The notes under the pieces were generated by a model that did no database searches, had not been told where the DNA came from, and saw only the letters and a list, made by a program, of their open reading frames with translations. Below, piece by piece: positions 9,017 to 17,514 of a DNA stretch of 64,000 nucleotides. Positions within the stretch are counted from its first letter, which is position 1. Every line of letters starts with the position of its first letter. The stretch comes from Fulvivirga ulvae (GTDB lineage: Bacteria; Bacteroidota; Bacteroidia; Cytophagales; Cyclobacteriaceae): contig NZ_CP089981.1 in assembly GCF_021389975.1 (NCBI RefSeq), forward strand, positions 4,551,501-4,615,500. Direction: 5' to 3'. The translations under genes and the position numbers were made by a program.

Positions 9017-9951
9017 ACAAAATGAGATATTTTAAAGCACTCTGGCTAATCACTCTGATGATGCTGACAGGAAACACCTGGGCGCAATCAGGAGAATTAT
9101 CGACAACAGGTTCAATCGAGTTTTATATCGTCATGGGCTTTGTCTTTGTTACTGCACTGGTTGTGCTCGCAGTTGCAGTGGTTATTTTACAATTACTCAG
9201 GCTTATGGTAAGGTTGCAGGCACGTAAGGAAGCAGAAGCCAGGGGTGAAGTTTATGAAGAAGCTCCAAAAAAGAGCTGGTGGTCAGGATTCCTTACAGAG
9301 GCCAATGATGCGGTACCGGTAGAGAAAGAGGCAGCTATCATGCTTGATCACAATTATGACGGCATCCGTGAGCTGGATAACCACCTGCCTCCCTGGTGGA
9401 AGTGGTTATTCTATATCACCATTGCCTTTTCAGTGGTGTATATGGCTGTTTACCATGTATTTGGTACTATGCCCTTGCAACTGGAAGAGTACCAGTCAGA
9501 AGTAGCACTTGCCGAAGCGGTTGCTACGGCAAGAAAGGCAGATGCCCCTGCCAGTAACATCAATGAAGAGAATGTTCAGCGTGTTACAGACCAGGCCCTT
9601 TTGGATAACGGCCGTGAAGTATTTATCAGTAACTGTGCGCCCTGCCATAAAGAAGATGGTGCGGGAGGAATAGGACCAAACCTGACCGATAACTATTGGA
9701 TACATGGTGGAGATGTAAAGAGCATATTCAAAACGATTAAACAAGGTGTGCCCGAAAAAGGTATGATATCGTGGGAGCCGCTTTTATCGCCTGATGAAAT
9801 GCAAAATGTGGCTTCATTTATAATGAATCTTGTAGGTACAAATCCTCCAAATGCTAAGGGGCCACAGGGAGAATTATATGAGCCGGAGACCGGAACAGGT
9901 GAAGAGCCGGTACCGGCTGATAGTGTCAAAACAGCAGAAGCGAGTTTGTAA
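9013..9951 (+). CDS. ccoP: cbb3 oxidase cytochrome c subunit III, mono-haem form
   Basis: The 312-residue protein has a signal-like first helix (about residues 7-25), a second helix at 35-60 and a FixP-type anchor with LPPWWKWLF at about 122-130 followed by a third helix. One cytochrome c domain follows, with Cys208-x-x-Cys211-His212 and the downstream GIGPNL and GMISW segments. Proteobacterial CcoP usually has two haem sites; only one CxxCH is present here, as I recall for Bacteroidota CcoP. It passes electrons to CcoO. It overlaps ccoQ and is followed 19 bp later by ccoG. The C-terminal 40 residues are acidic and Pro-rich. Confidence 0.93.
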   Translation: MNKMRYFKALWLITLMMLTGNTWAQSGELSTTGSIEFYIVMGFVFVTALVVLAVAVVILQLLRLMVRLQARKEAEARGEVYEEAPKKSWWSGFLTEANDAVPVEKEAAIMLDHNYDGIRELDNHLPPWWKWLFYITIAFSVVYMAVYHVFGTMPLQLEEYQSEVALAEAVATARKADAPASNINEENVQRVTDQALLDNGREVFISNCAPCHKEDGAGGIGPNLTDNYWIHGGDVKSIFKTIKQGVPEKGMISWEPLLSPDEMQNVASFIMNLVGTNPPNAKGPQGELYEPETGTGEEPVPADSVKTAEASL

Positions 9952-9970
9952 TAATAAGAGGCTATCTATC

Positions 9971-11401
9971 ATGAGCGAGAGAGGAGATATGGAAGACCTG
10001 TATCAGTTTGACCAGGAATTTAAAGACACCATTGCCACTGTTGATGAGAAGGGGAAGCGGGTATGGGTCTATCCTAAGAAGCCATCAGGGAAATTACACA
10101 GGCTGCGCATTCTGGTTACTGTGGTGTTATTGGGTATTTTTTTTGCCGGGCCGTTTATTACCATTAGTGGTCGCCCTTTTCTGTTGCTGAACATTTTTGA
10201 GCGTAAGTTTGTGATCCTGGGGCAGGCTTTCTGGCCTCAGGATTTCTTCCTGCTTGCACTGTTACTGATCACCTTCTTTGTGTTCATTATTTTATTTACA
10301 GTGGTGTTTGGCAGAGTTTGGTGTGGTTGGGCATGTCCGCAAACACTTTTCATGGAGATGGTATTCAGAAAAATAGAGTACTGGATAGAAGGAGACGCCA
10401 ATCAGCAGCGAAAACTGGATAAAAGCCCCTGGAACTTTGAGAAAATCAGGAAGAGAGCTGTCAAGCATGTCGTTTTTATTGCTACCTCACTCGTAATATC
10501 ACATACGGTGATGGCCTACCTTATAGGAATAAGGCAGGTGCAGGAGATCGTGAGCCAGCCACCTTCAGCGCATTGGGCGGGGTTTATTGGTCTGATGGCT
10601 TTTACCGTAGTTTTTTATTGGGTGTTTTCCTGGTTTAGGGAGCAGGCATGCATAGCCGTTTGTCCATATGGAAGGTTGCAAGGTGTACTGCTCGACAAAA
10701 AGTCTATAGCCGTAATGTATGATTGGCTGAGAGGCGAGCCTAGAGGAAAGCTGAAAAAAGGTGATGTGCTGGAAGAAAAGGGAGACTGTATTGACTGTAA
10801 ACTCTGTGTGCATGCATGTCCAACTGGAATTGATATCCGCAATGGTACACAGTTGGAATGTGTAAATTGTACTGCTTGTATCGATGCCTGCGACGATGTG
10901 ATGCTAAAGATCAATAAACCAAAAGGATTGATCAGATACTCTTCACATGATGCCATAAAACAGGGAAAGCAAAAGCTTTTTACGCCGAGGGTAGCAGCAT
11001 ATACGATAGTACTCATCTTACTGGTCGGGATTTTTGCATTTTCGCTGGTTACACGATCGGATATTGAAACGACGGTACTCAAAGTGCCGGGGCAGCTCTA
11101 TCAAAAAACGGAAGATGGGGATATCACCAACCTGTACAATGTTCAATTTGTAAATAAAACTTTTGAAGGCATAACCCTGGAGCTGAAAGTTGAGGATAAT
11201 CCGAAGGTAATCATCTCAAAAGTAGGTGAGGGAAAAACGCATGTGCCGGCAAACGGTTTGGCCGAAGGAGTATATTTTATAACCATGCCCAAAGGCGAGA
11301 TTAAATCAGCTAAAACAACCCTAACAATCGGTGTTTACGCTGAAGGAAATCGCATTGATAAAACTACAACGAAATTTTTAGGGCCTGTTACAACAGACTA
11401 G
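9971..11401 (+). CDS. ccoG: cbb3 oxidase accessory polyferredoxin
   Basis: I place the start at the ATG at 9971, 19 bp after ccoP. The frame is open further upstream, but only inside ccoP and without family similarity. The 476-residue product has membrane segments near residues 38-58, 87-109, 160-180, 195-213 and 335-355. It contains a C.W.CPQ site, then a 2x[4Fe-4S] ferredoxin region with CIDCKLCVHACP and CVNCTACIDACD. The periplasmic C-terminal part is an Ig-like FixG domain. CcoG/FixG is needed for cbb3 maturation and probably reduces copper for the CuB centre. It belongs to the same operon as ccoNOQP and ccoH. Confidence 0.95.
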   Translation: MSERGDMEDLYQFDQEFKDTIATVDEKGKRVWVYPKKPSGKLHRLRILVTVVLLGIFFAGPFITISGRPFLLLNIFERKFVILGQAFWPQDFFLLALLLITFFVFIILFTVVFGRVWCGWACPQTLFMEMVFRKIEYWIEGDANQQRKLDKSPWNFEKIRKRAVKHVVFIATSLVISHTVMAYLIGIRQVQEIVSQPPSAHWAGFIGLMAFTVVFYWVFSWFREQACIAVCPYGRLQGVLLDKKSIAVMYDWLRGEPRGKLKKGDVLEEKGDCIDCKLCVHACPTGIDIRNGTQLECVNCTACIDACDDVMLKINKPKGLIRYSSHDAIKQGKQKLFTPRVAAYTIVLILLVGIFAFSLVTRSDIETTVLKVPGQLYQKTEDGDITNLYNVQFVNKTFEGITLELKVEDNPKVIISKVGEGKTHVPANGLAEGVYFITMPKGEIKSAKTTLTIGVYAEGNRIDKTTTKFLGPVTTD

Positions 11402-11435
11402 AAGTTTCCGCAATCAAACTTTAAAAGAATTCAAT

Positions 11436-11870
11436 ATGAACTGGGGAACAAAAATTGTTATGGCTTTTATCCTTTTTGTGGGGTTGATAATTACCATGGT
11501 CACCATAAGCCTGCGGCAGGATGTAAGCCTTGTAGCTAAAGATTATTATGTACAGGAAATCGCCTACCAGGACCAGATAGAAAGGATCAGAAACTATCGC
11601 GATCTGGGTGAAAACCAGATTAAACTTGAATACAGGAAGCAAACAAGTCAGATCGTTTTAACACTTCCCAAAAACTATGCGGGTAAAGGTCAAATACACT
11701 TTTTTCGTCCTTCAGATGCTTCACTGGATGCAAGGTATGTGCTAAGGCCTGACTCGGAAGGGTATCAACATTTTGAGGCCGCAGATTTCAAAAAAGGTCT
11801 CTGGAAAGTAAAGATCAGCTGGCATGAAAATGACCGCGAATACTATGAAGAGAAAACACTGGTGATCTGA
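11436..11870 (+). CDS. ccoH: cbb3 oxidase assembly protein CcoH/FixH
   Basis: The 144-residue protein has one N-terminal transmembrane helix (about residues 5-26) followed by SLRQD.SLVAKDYY.QE..YQ, the signature of Bacteroidota FixH-like proteins. A beta-rich extracytoplasmic domain with W.VKISW.....YY.EKTL near the end completes it. CcoH helps assemble the oxidase. It starts 34 bp after ccoG and ends two bases before the next start, so it is in the operon. Confidence 0.9.
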   Translation: MNWGTKIVMAFILFVGLIITMVTISLRQDVSLVAKDYYVQEIAYQDQIERIRNYRDLGENQIKLEYRKQTSQIVLTLPKNYAGKGQIHFFRPSDASLDARYVLRPDSEGYQHFEAADFKKGLWKVKISWHENDREYYEEKTLVI

Positions 11871-11872
11871 TC

Positions 11873-12574
11873 ATGAATGCCTTGTTCATTACCGGTTTGA
11901 TGACCGGGCTGGTAGGCAGCCTGCATTGTGCTACTATGTGCGGGCCGCTTGCTATGGCGGTATACTCAAAAAGTCCGTATTCCAGGCAGATTGCCTATAA
12001 TGCAGGGCGGATAACCACTTACATTATATTCGGTGTGGCCTTTGGCCTGGTGGGGCAGGGGTTGGCCATATTCGGCTCGCAGCAGGTACTCTCTGTTGTA
12101 ATGGGAGTTGCCATTATTTTACTCACTTTATACCCGCGTTTTCAGCACAAGCTGCTACAGTCGGCGTGGCATACCAAAGTAATTGTACCCATGAGAAAGC
12201 TATTGAGTGGTTTGGTTGACGGACAAAAGCTACTTTCCGTATTTTTTATAGGTGTACTGAATGGCCTGCTACCCTGCGGTCTGGTATATATGGGTTTGTC
12301 CATGGCCGTAGCTTCCGGCAGTGTGGAAGGTGCCGTATTGGTGATGGCCGGGTTTGGGGTAGGCACCTCGCCGGTTATGCTCGGGCTTATTGGTGCTTTA
12401 AGATTCCTTAAAAGCAGACATGTATTTTCCTATCAACATGTTATTACCTCAGTGGCCATTATTATGGGCACTTTGCTTATTCTTCGGGGTATGGCACTAG
12501 ATATTCCTTATGTCAGTCCGGCTATTACGGCCTTAGGCTGGGATTTGGGAATTACTACCTGCGGTACGCCTTAA
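11873..12574 (+). CDS. SafE/TauE-like membrane protein of the cbb3 cluster
   Basis: A 233-residue protein with about six hydrophobic helices and the N-terminal HCATMCGP motif (Cys19, Cys23) of the sulfite exporter/DsbD_2 family, repeated as LLPCGLVY near residues 134-141. Members of this family sit at the end of cbb3 clusters and are thought to move copper or reducing equivalents for oxidase maturation. It starts two bases after ccoH. No copper-ATPase (ccoI) or ccoS gene is present in the cluster. A hairpin terminator follows. Confidence 0.85.
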   Translation: MNALFITGLMTGLVGSLHCATMCGPLAMAVYSKSPYSRQIAYNAGRITTYIIFGVAFGLVGQGLAIFGSQQVLSVVMGVAIILLTLYPRFQHKLLQSAWHTKVIVPMRKLLSGLVDGQKLLSVFFIGVLNGLLPCGLVYMGLSMAVASGSVEGAVLVMAGFGVGTSPVMLGLIGALRFLKSRHVFSYQHVITSVAIIMGTLLILRGMALDIPYVSPAITALGWDLGITTCGTP

Positions 12575-12614
12575 AAGATACACGAAAAGGATAACCTTAA
12601 ATTTTGAATTATAT

Positions 12615-12656
12615 CAGGCTTCCGAAGTTTTGAAATCACCGGAAGCCTGTAGTTTA
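12615..12656. terminator. Bidirectional hairpin between cbb3 operon and barrel gene
   Basis: A ten-base perfect stem, CAGGCTTCCG with CGGAAGCCTG, encloses a 15-base loop and is followed on the plus strand by a T-rich run. It serves the converging cbb3 and barrel genes. The same stem sequence is found again at 47531-47568. Confidence 0.8.
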
Positions 12657-12664
12657 TTTTTTGC

Positions 12665-13315
12665 TTAGTTGCCGTATAAAGGAAAGCCAACACCAAGCTG
12701 GAAAACAGAGTTGTAGCTTTCTTCCTCTCCAATATAATTGGGGTCGTTCTCATCTAATGACTTCGAAATATTGCTCAAACCTGCAGCAAAACGTGCATTG
12801 AAGCTTAATCCTGAAGCCATTTCGTAGCCAACTCCAAATAAGAATTTGGTATCAACACCGGTCAAACCCTCTTTTAAATCCTGTTCTGTTAACTCGAACC
12901 CCGATCCGCTGAAACCTTCTATTTTTTCGTATGACTGCTTTGCTGATAATAGAAAATCCAGGCTAATACCAGCTTCAGCCGTAAAGCCGGAGGAGGCGTG
13001 ATACTTGGCAAGTATGGGTAATGATAAATAGTTAAGCTTGTTTTTTGTAAGAATACCAAAATCCTTAAAGTCAATTTTAGCCCCCTGGCCGGAATACATT
13101 AGCTCTGCCTGGAAGCCAAAATGCTCAACAATGCTGTAATGAAAAAAAGCACCCAAATGAAAAGATGCCAGTGCAGAAGTTTCTGTTTCTAACACTGCAG
13201 TTGTATAATCAATCGACGCAATATTCAAGCCTTCTTTAATACCTATTTTTATCTGGGCGTTTGCGAGCACTACCGACATGCAGAATAGGGCTGCAATGAG
13301 TAAAATTCTTTTCAT
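12665..13315 (-). CDS. Outer-membrane beta-barrel protein (PorT-like)
   Basis: A 216-residue protein with a signal peptide (residues 1-20, cut near ANA-Q) and a series of amphipathic strands. The pattern G.K.GLN.A......, FHLGAFF.Y, QAELMYS.QG, YLSLPILAKY and the final FQLGVGFPLY strand is typical of the small outer-membrane barrel family PF13568 type. It lies 14 bp after the caspase-like gene on the same strand and is probably co-transcribed. A weakly similar paralogue is at 43933-44502. Function beyond a small barrel in the outer membrane is unknown. Confidence 0.85.
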   Translation of the reverse strand: MKRILLIAALFCMSVVLANAQIKIGIKEGLNIASIDYTTAVLETETSALASFHLGAFFHYSIVEHFGFQAELMYSGQGAKIDFKDFGILTKNKLNYLSLPILAKYHASSGFTAEAGISLDFLLSAKQSYEKIEGFSGSGFELTEQDLKEGLTGVDTKFLFGVGYEMASGLSFNARFAAGLSNISKSLDENDPNYIGEEESYNSVFQLGVGFPLYGN

Positions 13316-13329
13316 AGTTTTATGATGTG

Positions 13330-14839
13330 TTATACGGGGTTAAAATAAAAATCTTTTACCAGTGAAGATGTTTCCCATGGGATCTGCTGATTGTTGGATT
13401 GGTTCATTACATTGATCCTGACCCTTTTGAACAGATCTTCAACCTTTAGATCTTCTTTATAAATATTTTTTAATATCTCCTGCGTATACAGACCATTGGC
13501 CCCAACACCATCTGATGCGGTCTTACCCGGTGCGGTGGCAAAAGCAACAATAGAGCCTGCGGGAGCGTCGGTTCCTGTAAGTCCGGAGCTTATATCGGCC
13601 ACTCCGCTTGTCACACCTTTAAAAGGGTTGTTCCGGCAGGCGTCAAGTATCAGTACACTGGTCTCCAGTTCCATTAGCTCCATTTTAGTAAGTAAACTGC
13701 CCGTATCAATACATTTGGAGGCAATTTCACCTGGCGTTTTAAGGTGTACATCAACGGGTATCAGGTAATTTCTTCCGTCATACTGTATACCGTGGCCGGC
13801 ATAGTAGAATATGGCTGTTTTATATTTTTCAAGCTTGAGCAAAAAGTTGCCCACGGCTTTTTTCATTTCATCGTGGCTCAGGTTTTCAAACTGCATCACT
13901 TCGAAGCCAAGCTTATCCAGGGCTTTGCCCATATCACGGGCATCGTTTTTAGGGTTTGGAAGATGCGTGGCTTCAAAATAGTCCGAATTTCCCACCACCA
14001 GGGCCAGTCCGCGATATTCTCTCTTCCTGGCCTGATAGAAGATTGTCCGTTTAAAGCTTGATACGCCATACTTATCCTCTATTTCTATTTGAAGCTCATT
14101 TTTGCCCTCCTGAAGCTCTATGTTCCTGATATAGGTGTAGGAACATTTTTTGTCCAGGGCTTTGATGCCTTTTACTTCATCAAAAACCTGGTCATTAAGT
14201 ATTATGCTGAGATCTACAAGCTCGGCTTCAGATTTCAGGCATAGCTGAAGGGAGAAGGTGCCAATATCAGTTTTTAAATTCTGCTGTGCAGGGCTTATCC
14301 ATCCCAGAGAAGGCTTTTCACCTTCCTGCTTTTCAAATTCTTTAATTTGCTCACTAAAAAAATCTACATTTTTGGCAACAGGCTTCAGCTTGTCTTCATC
14401 ATAGTGCTTAACCTTTTGACTATGGTAGTTGCTGGCATCATTAAATGCCTTTTGTCCTTCCTGCTCTGTCAGTGGTACAAAGGAAAGATTGGAACCAAAA
14501 CCATCTCCATAGCCGGCTTTTATGTAGTATTTCTGACCTTTTACTATACCGAAATTGACACTCTTGGATGTAAATACGGACGCTTTTAGCTTGAAATCAA
14601 CAGAGCCTTCGCTGCGGATACGGTAAATTATTCTGCTGCCGTTGGATAGCCGGCCTATGGTTTCATCATTGACCTGGATCTGAAATACTATAGCACCCCC
14701 CCTGAAATTGCTTGGGTCTGAATATGTGTACTTCTGCATAGTCATCGTCAGGTAAAAAGCCAGTGTGATCTGAGGCTTTATACGAAATGAATGATGAGGC
14801 TATGATTAGTAAAAATGCTAATGGGGCAGTCTTATGCAT
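13330..14839 (-). CDS. Exported caspase-family (C14) peptidase, split by a G7 frameshift
   Basis: The downstream frame (from about 14745) carries a caspase-like p20 domain: LALVVGN..Y start, YYAGHG with the catalytic His, and LILDACRNNPF with the catalytic Cys, plus a substrate-binding P1-type loop before VAFATAPG. The reverse-strand frame starting at ATG 14839 encodes a signal peptide (MHKTAPLAFLLIIASSF) and the first part of a DUF2846-like strand. The two frames meet at a G7 tract (C7 at 14696-14702). Dropping one G gives QFQGGAIVFQIQV and a continuous 502-residue exported protein. Without the upstream frame the protein would lack a signal and start in mid-domain. The residues needed for catalysis are intact. 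Confidence 0.8.
14696..14702 (-). other. G7 homopolymer at the caspase frameshift
   Basis: Seven C residues on the plus strand. Reading with six restores the frame that joins the signal peptide to the DUF2846-like and caspase domains. Confidence 0.8.
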
Positions 14840-14938
14840 GATCAAGCTCAAACATTAATAAACATTTACTAAAGTAGTAATATCACTGTTTTGATCAAAG
14901 ACAATTATAACAATTAGGGTATTTGTTTTTTATATTGT

Positions 14939-14964
14939 TGAAAAAGTGAAGGTGACACTTTTCA
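14939..14964. promoter_or_regulatory. Inverted repeat in the caspase/acetyl-CoA hydrolase divergent region
   Basis: TGAAAAAGTG and CACTTTTCA are complementary apart from one extra A, separated by seven bases. It lies just upstream of the CRP/FNR-type operator of the acetyl-CoA hydrolase promoter and could be an operator for either divergent gene. Confidence 0.35.
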
Positions 14965-14973
14965 GTATTCGCA

Positions 14974-15017
14974 GTGACAAAGATCATGTTGTACCAACAC
15001 CACGGCACGTAGCTTTG
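14974..15017 (+). promoter_or_regulatory. Acetyl-CoA hydrolase promoter with CRP/FNR-type operator (class II spacing)
   Basis: GTGACAAAGATCAT (14974-14987) contains TGA-N6-TCA. A TTG follows at 14989-14991 and, 18 bases later, TAGCTTTG (15010-15017) is an exact TAnnTTTG box. The operator centre is 36.5 bp from the last G, near -41, a class II activator position. The same 36.5 bp spacing occurs at hemN, the globin gene and the YceI operon. Confidence 0.75.
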
Positions 15018-15057
15018 AGGTAATTATTGCAGAATCAACTAAATCAAGATATAAGTT

Positions 15058-16341
15058 ATGAATAGTTTAAAAATAGTATCTGCTGAAGAAGCAGTGTCAG
15101 ATATACAATCAGGAAGTCGTGTATTTATCCAGGGGGCAGCCATGACCCCAACCGTACTTGTGGAGGCTCTTTGCAACCGCTATAAGGAACTGGAAAATGT
15201 AGAGCTCCTCCATCTGCATACGGAGGGTGAGGCACTTTACACCAATGAGCCTTACCGTCAGTCATTCAAGGTCAATAGTTGCTTTGTTGGAGGTAATGTT
15301 CGGGAAGCAGTAAATACAGGAAACGGAGATTATATACCTATATTTCTCAGCGAAGTACATCTCCTGTTCAGGCAGCGTATACTGCCGCTGGACGTAGCTT
15401 TTATCCAGGTATCCATGCCCGATAAACATGGCTTTTGTTCTCTGGGCACTTCCATAGATGTGGCCATCCCTGCTATAGAATCGGCAAAAACTGTGATAGC
15501 ACAGGTCAATCCTATGGTGCCGCGCACACACGGCGACGGCATTATCCATGTGAGCAAGCTACATTGTGCCATTGATGTAAACTTACCCATACACACCTCT
15601 GCCATAGCTGAGCCCAATGAGCAGGAAAAGTTGATAGGCAGGCATGTTGCAGGGCTGGTGGAAGACGGAGCTACATTACAGATGGGTATAGGTGCTATTC
15701 CTAATGTAGTTTTGGCTAATTTGAAGAACCATAGAAGACTGGGAATTCATACCGAGATGTTTTCAGATGGCATCCTGCCCCTTGTAGAATCGGGTGTAAT
15801 TACTGGTGAAGAAAAGAAGGTAAAACCTAACAAGATCGTAAGTTGCTTTGCAGTGGGCTCTCAAAAGCTATACAATTTTATGGATGATAACCCCGTCGTA
15901 CACATGAAAGAAGCCGCCTACACCAATGATACAGCCCTCATCAGGCAAAATCCTAAAGTAACAGCTATTAACAGCGCTATAGAAATAGACCTTACCGGTC
16001 AGGTTTGTGCTGATACCATTGGTAAGTATCAGTATTCCGGTGTTGGGGGGCAAATGGATTTCATTAGAGGGGCATCGTTATCGCCGGGAGGAAAGGCGAT
16101 CATTGCACTGCCTTCGGTAACCTCGAAAGGCATAACCAAAATTGTTCCTTTCCTTAAACAAGGGGCAGGAGTGACTACCACACGAGCCCATGTGCATTAT
16201 GTGGTAACCGAATACGGTGTAGTAGACCTGTTTGGCAAAAACCTTAAACAAAGGGCACATGCTTTGATATCAGTTGCACACCCTGACCACAGAGAGGAAT
16301 TGGAAAAGGCCGCTTTTGAAAGGTTTATGGCTAAAGTTTAG
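15058..16341 (+). CDS. Acetyl-CoA hydrolase / 4-hydroxybutyrate-type CoA-transferase
   Basis: The 427-residue protein is a family I CoA-transferase of the acetyl-CoA hydrolase type. The catalytic Glu is expected at residue 233 in HTEMFSDG, and the GIGAIPN loop precedes it. A GVGGQMDF loop near 329-336 and the late E.YGVVDL..K segment are conserved CoA-binding features. Length is normal for the family. It exchanges CoA between acetate and another acyl-CoA, or hydrolyses acetyl-CoA, which fits energy saving or acetate release when respiration is limited. It stands alone, has a strong predicted promoter with an activator site, and ends at a long bidirectional hairpin. Confidence 0.9.
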   Translation: MNSLKIVSAEEAVSDIQSGSRVFIQGAAMTPTVLVEALCNRYKELENVELLHLHTEGEALYTNEPYRQSFKVNSCFVGGNVREAVNTGNGDYIPIFLSEVHLLFRQRILPLDVAFIQVSMPDKHGFCSLGTSIDVAIPAIESAKTVIAQVNPMVPRTHGDGIIHVSKLHCAIDVNLPIHTSAIAEPNEQEKLIGRHVAGLVEDGATLQMGIGAIPNVVLANLKNHRRLGIHTEMFSDGILPLVESGVITGEEKKVKPNKIVSCFAVGSQKLYNFMDDNPVVHMKEAAYTNDTALIRQNPKVTAINSAIEIDLTGQVCADTIGKYQYSGVGGQMDFIRGASLSPGGKAIIALPSVTSKGITKIVPFLKQGAGVTTTRAHVHYVVTEYGVVDLFGKNLKQRAHALISVAHPDHREELEKAAFERFMAKV

Positions 16342-16350
16342 TATTCACTT

Positions 16351-16399
16351 AACTATACACTCCTGACAGGGCTTCGGGCCCCGTCAGGAGTGTATAGTT
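16351..16399. terminator. Long bidirectional terminator hairpin
   Basis: A 22-base stem with one G-U type mismatch (16351-16372 with 16378-16399) and a five-base loop separates the converging acetyl-CoA hydrolase and response-regulator genes. It lacks a long T run on either strand. Confidence 0.8.
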
Positions 16400-16403
16400 A
16401 AAT

Positions 16404-17477
16404 CTATCTTGCAAAATGCCAGCGCTGTATCTGCTGCAGTTTATCCTTGCGGAGGATCACTATTTTACCTGATCTTGTTTCCACAATCCCCTCTTCCTTT
16501 AGATCAGATATTACCCGTATAACAGACTCTGTGGCAGTGCCAACGATGTTAGCCAGATCATCGCGGGATACACTTAACTCAAAGCTTTCGGTATTGTCAG
16601 GATTAAATTTCTCACTTACTGTAATTAGTGCCTCAGCGGTACGCTGTCGTACCGAGTTGTAGGCCAGGTTCAGAAGCTTACTTTCCTTCTCTGAAACCTT
16701 ATTGGACAGCATTTCAATAAATTTTTTGGAAACCTCCCTGTTGGTATAGATCAATTCATAGAATTCCTCGGCAGGAATGAATATAATGTCCGATTTTTCC
16801 ATGGTTTCAGCACTGTCTGCATGTTCTTTGCTTTCGAGCAGAGCTTCATAGCCAAAGAAGTCACCCGCAGTATAAATACCCGTGATCAGTTCTTTACCAT
16901 CTTCATTGGTACGAATACTTTTTACCTTTCCGGAAACCACAAAATACATGTAGTAGGCATATTCTCCCTCGCGGTAAATGTCATGCTTCTTCTTATATGG
17001 GCGTGGCTTCTTATCTGCATGCAGGTGGGAGAGGTCGTGCAGGTCTTTGGCATCCTTAATGAACTCATTTAACCCTTCGGCATTGCCATTGTAGTTCTTC
17101 TTAAGTACCTCAGCTTTCTTAAACCTGATTTCAATGGCATCTAATAGCTCAGTGTCTTCGAAGGGCTTGGTCAGGTAGTCATCAGCACCCAGCTTCATGC
17201 CTTTTCTTACATCACTTCTTTCGGCCTTAGCAGTGAGAAATATGAACGGAATACTTGCAGTCTCCTCTTTTCTGGCCAAAATATGTAGTACACCATAACC
17301 ATCCAGCTCAGGCATCATAATGTCACAGACGATAAGGTCGGGCATTTCATCCAGGGCTTTTTGTACCCCTTCCTTGCCATTTCCTGCCTGAATGGTTTTA
17401 TATCCATCCAGTTCCAGAATCTCGGCAATATTTTCCCTGATCTCTTTATTATCTTCTATGATCAATATCTTTTTCAT
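16404..17477 (-). CDS. Response regulator: receiver domain fused to CRP/FNR-type DNA-binding protein
   Basis: The 357-residue protein has a receiver domain at about residues 1-122, with acidic Asp8 and phosphoacceptor Asp52 in DLIVCDIMMPELDG, Thr in FLTAKA and Lys in YLTKPF. After a linker, a cyclic-nucleotide-binding-like beta roll runs from about 160 to 275 (YREGEYAYYMYFV.SGKVK). A C-terminal Crp-type helix-turn-helix spans about 275-345, with recognition helix TATESVIRVISDL holding the Glu and Arg that contact TGA half-sites in CRP and FNR. It has no N-terminal Cys cluster of FNR type. Activation by phosphorylation from the kinase 37 bp upstream is inferred. It is the best local candidate to bind the TGA-N6-TCA operators in this window. 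Confidence 0.92.
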   Translation of the reverse strand: MKKILIIEDNKEIRENIAEILELDGYKTIQAGNGKEGVQKALDEMPDLIVCDIMMPELDGYGVLHILARKEETASIPFIFLTAKAERSDVRKGMKLGADDYLTKPFEDTELLDAIEIRFKKAEVLKKNYNGNAEGLNEFIKDAKDLHDLSHLHADKKPRPYKKKHDIYREGEYAYYMYFVVSGKVKSIRTNEDGKELITGIYTAGDFFGYEALLESKEHADSAETMEKSDIIFIPAEEFYELIYTNREVSKKFIEMLSNKVSEKESKLLNLAYNSVRQRTAEALITVSEKFNPDNTESFELSVSRDDLANIVGTATESVIRVISDLKEEGIVETRSGKIVILRKDKLQQIQRWHFAR

Positions 17478-17514
17478 ATGTGCTAGTTAATATTAGTAAT
17501 ACTTAAGAGCGCTT

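Noticed and set aside
14839..14850. TGATCAAGCTCA as an operator
   Set aside because: It fits TGA-N6-TCA but covers the start codon of the caspase-like gene with no promoter box in register; such matches are expected by chance.
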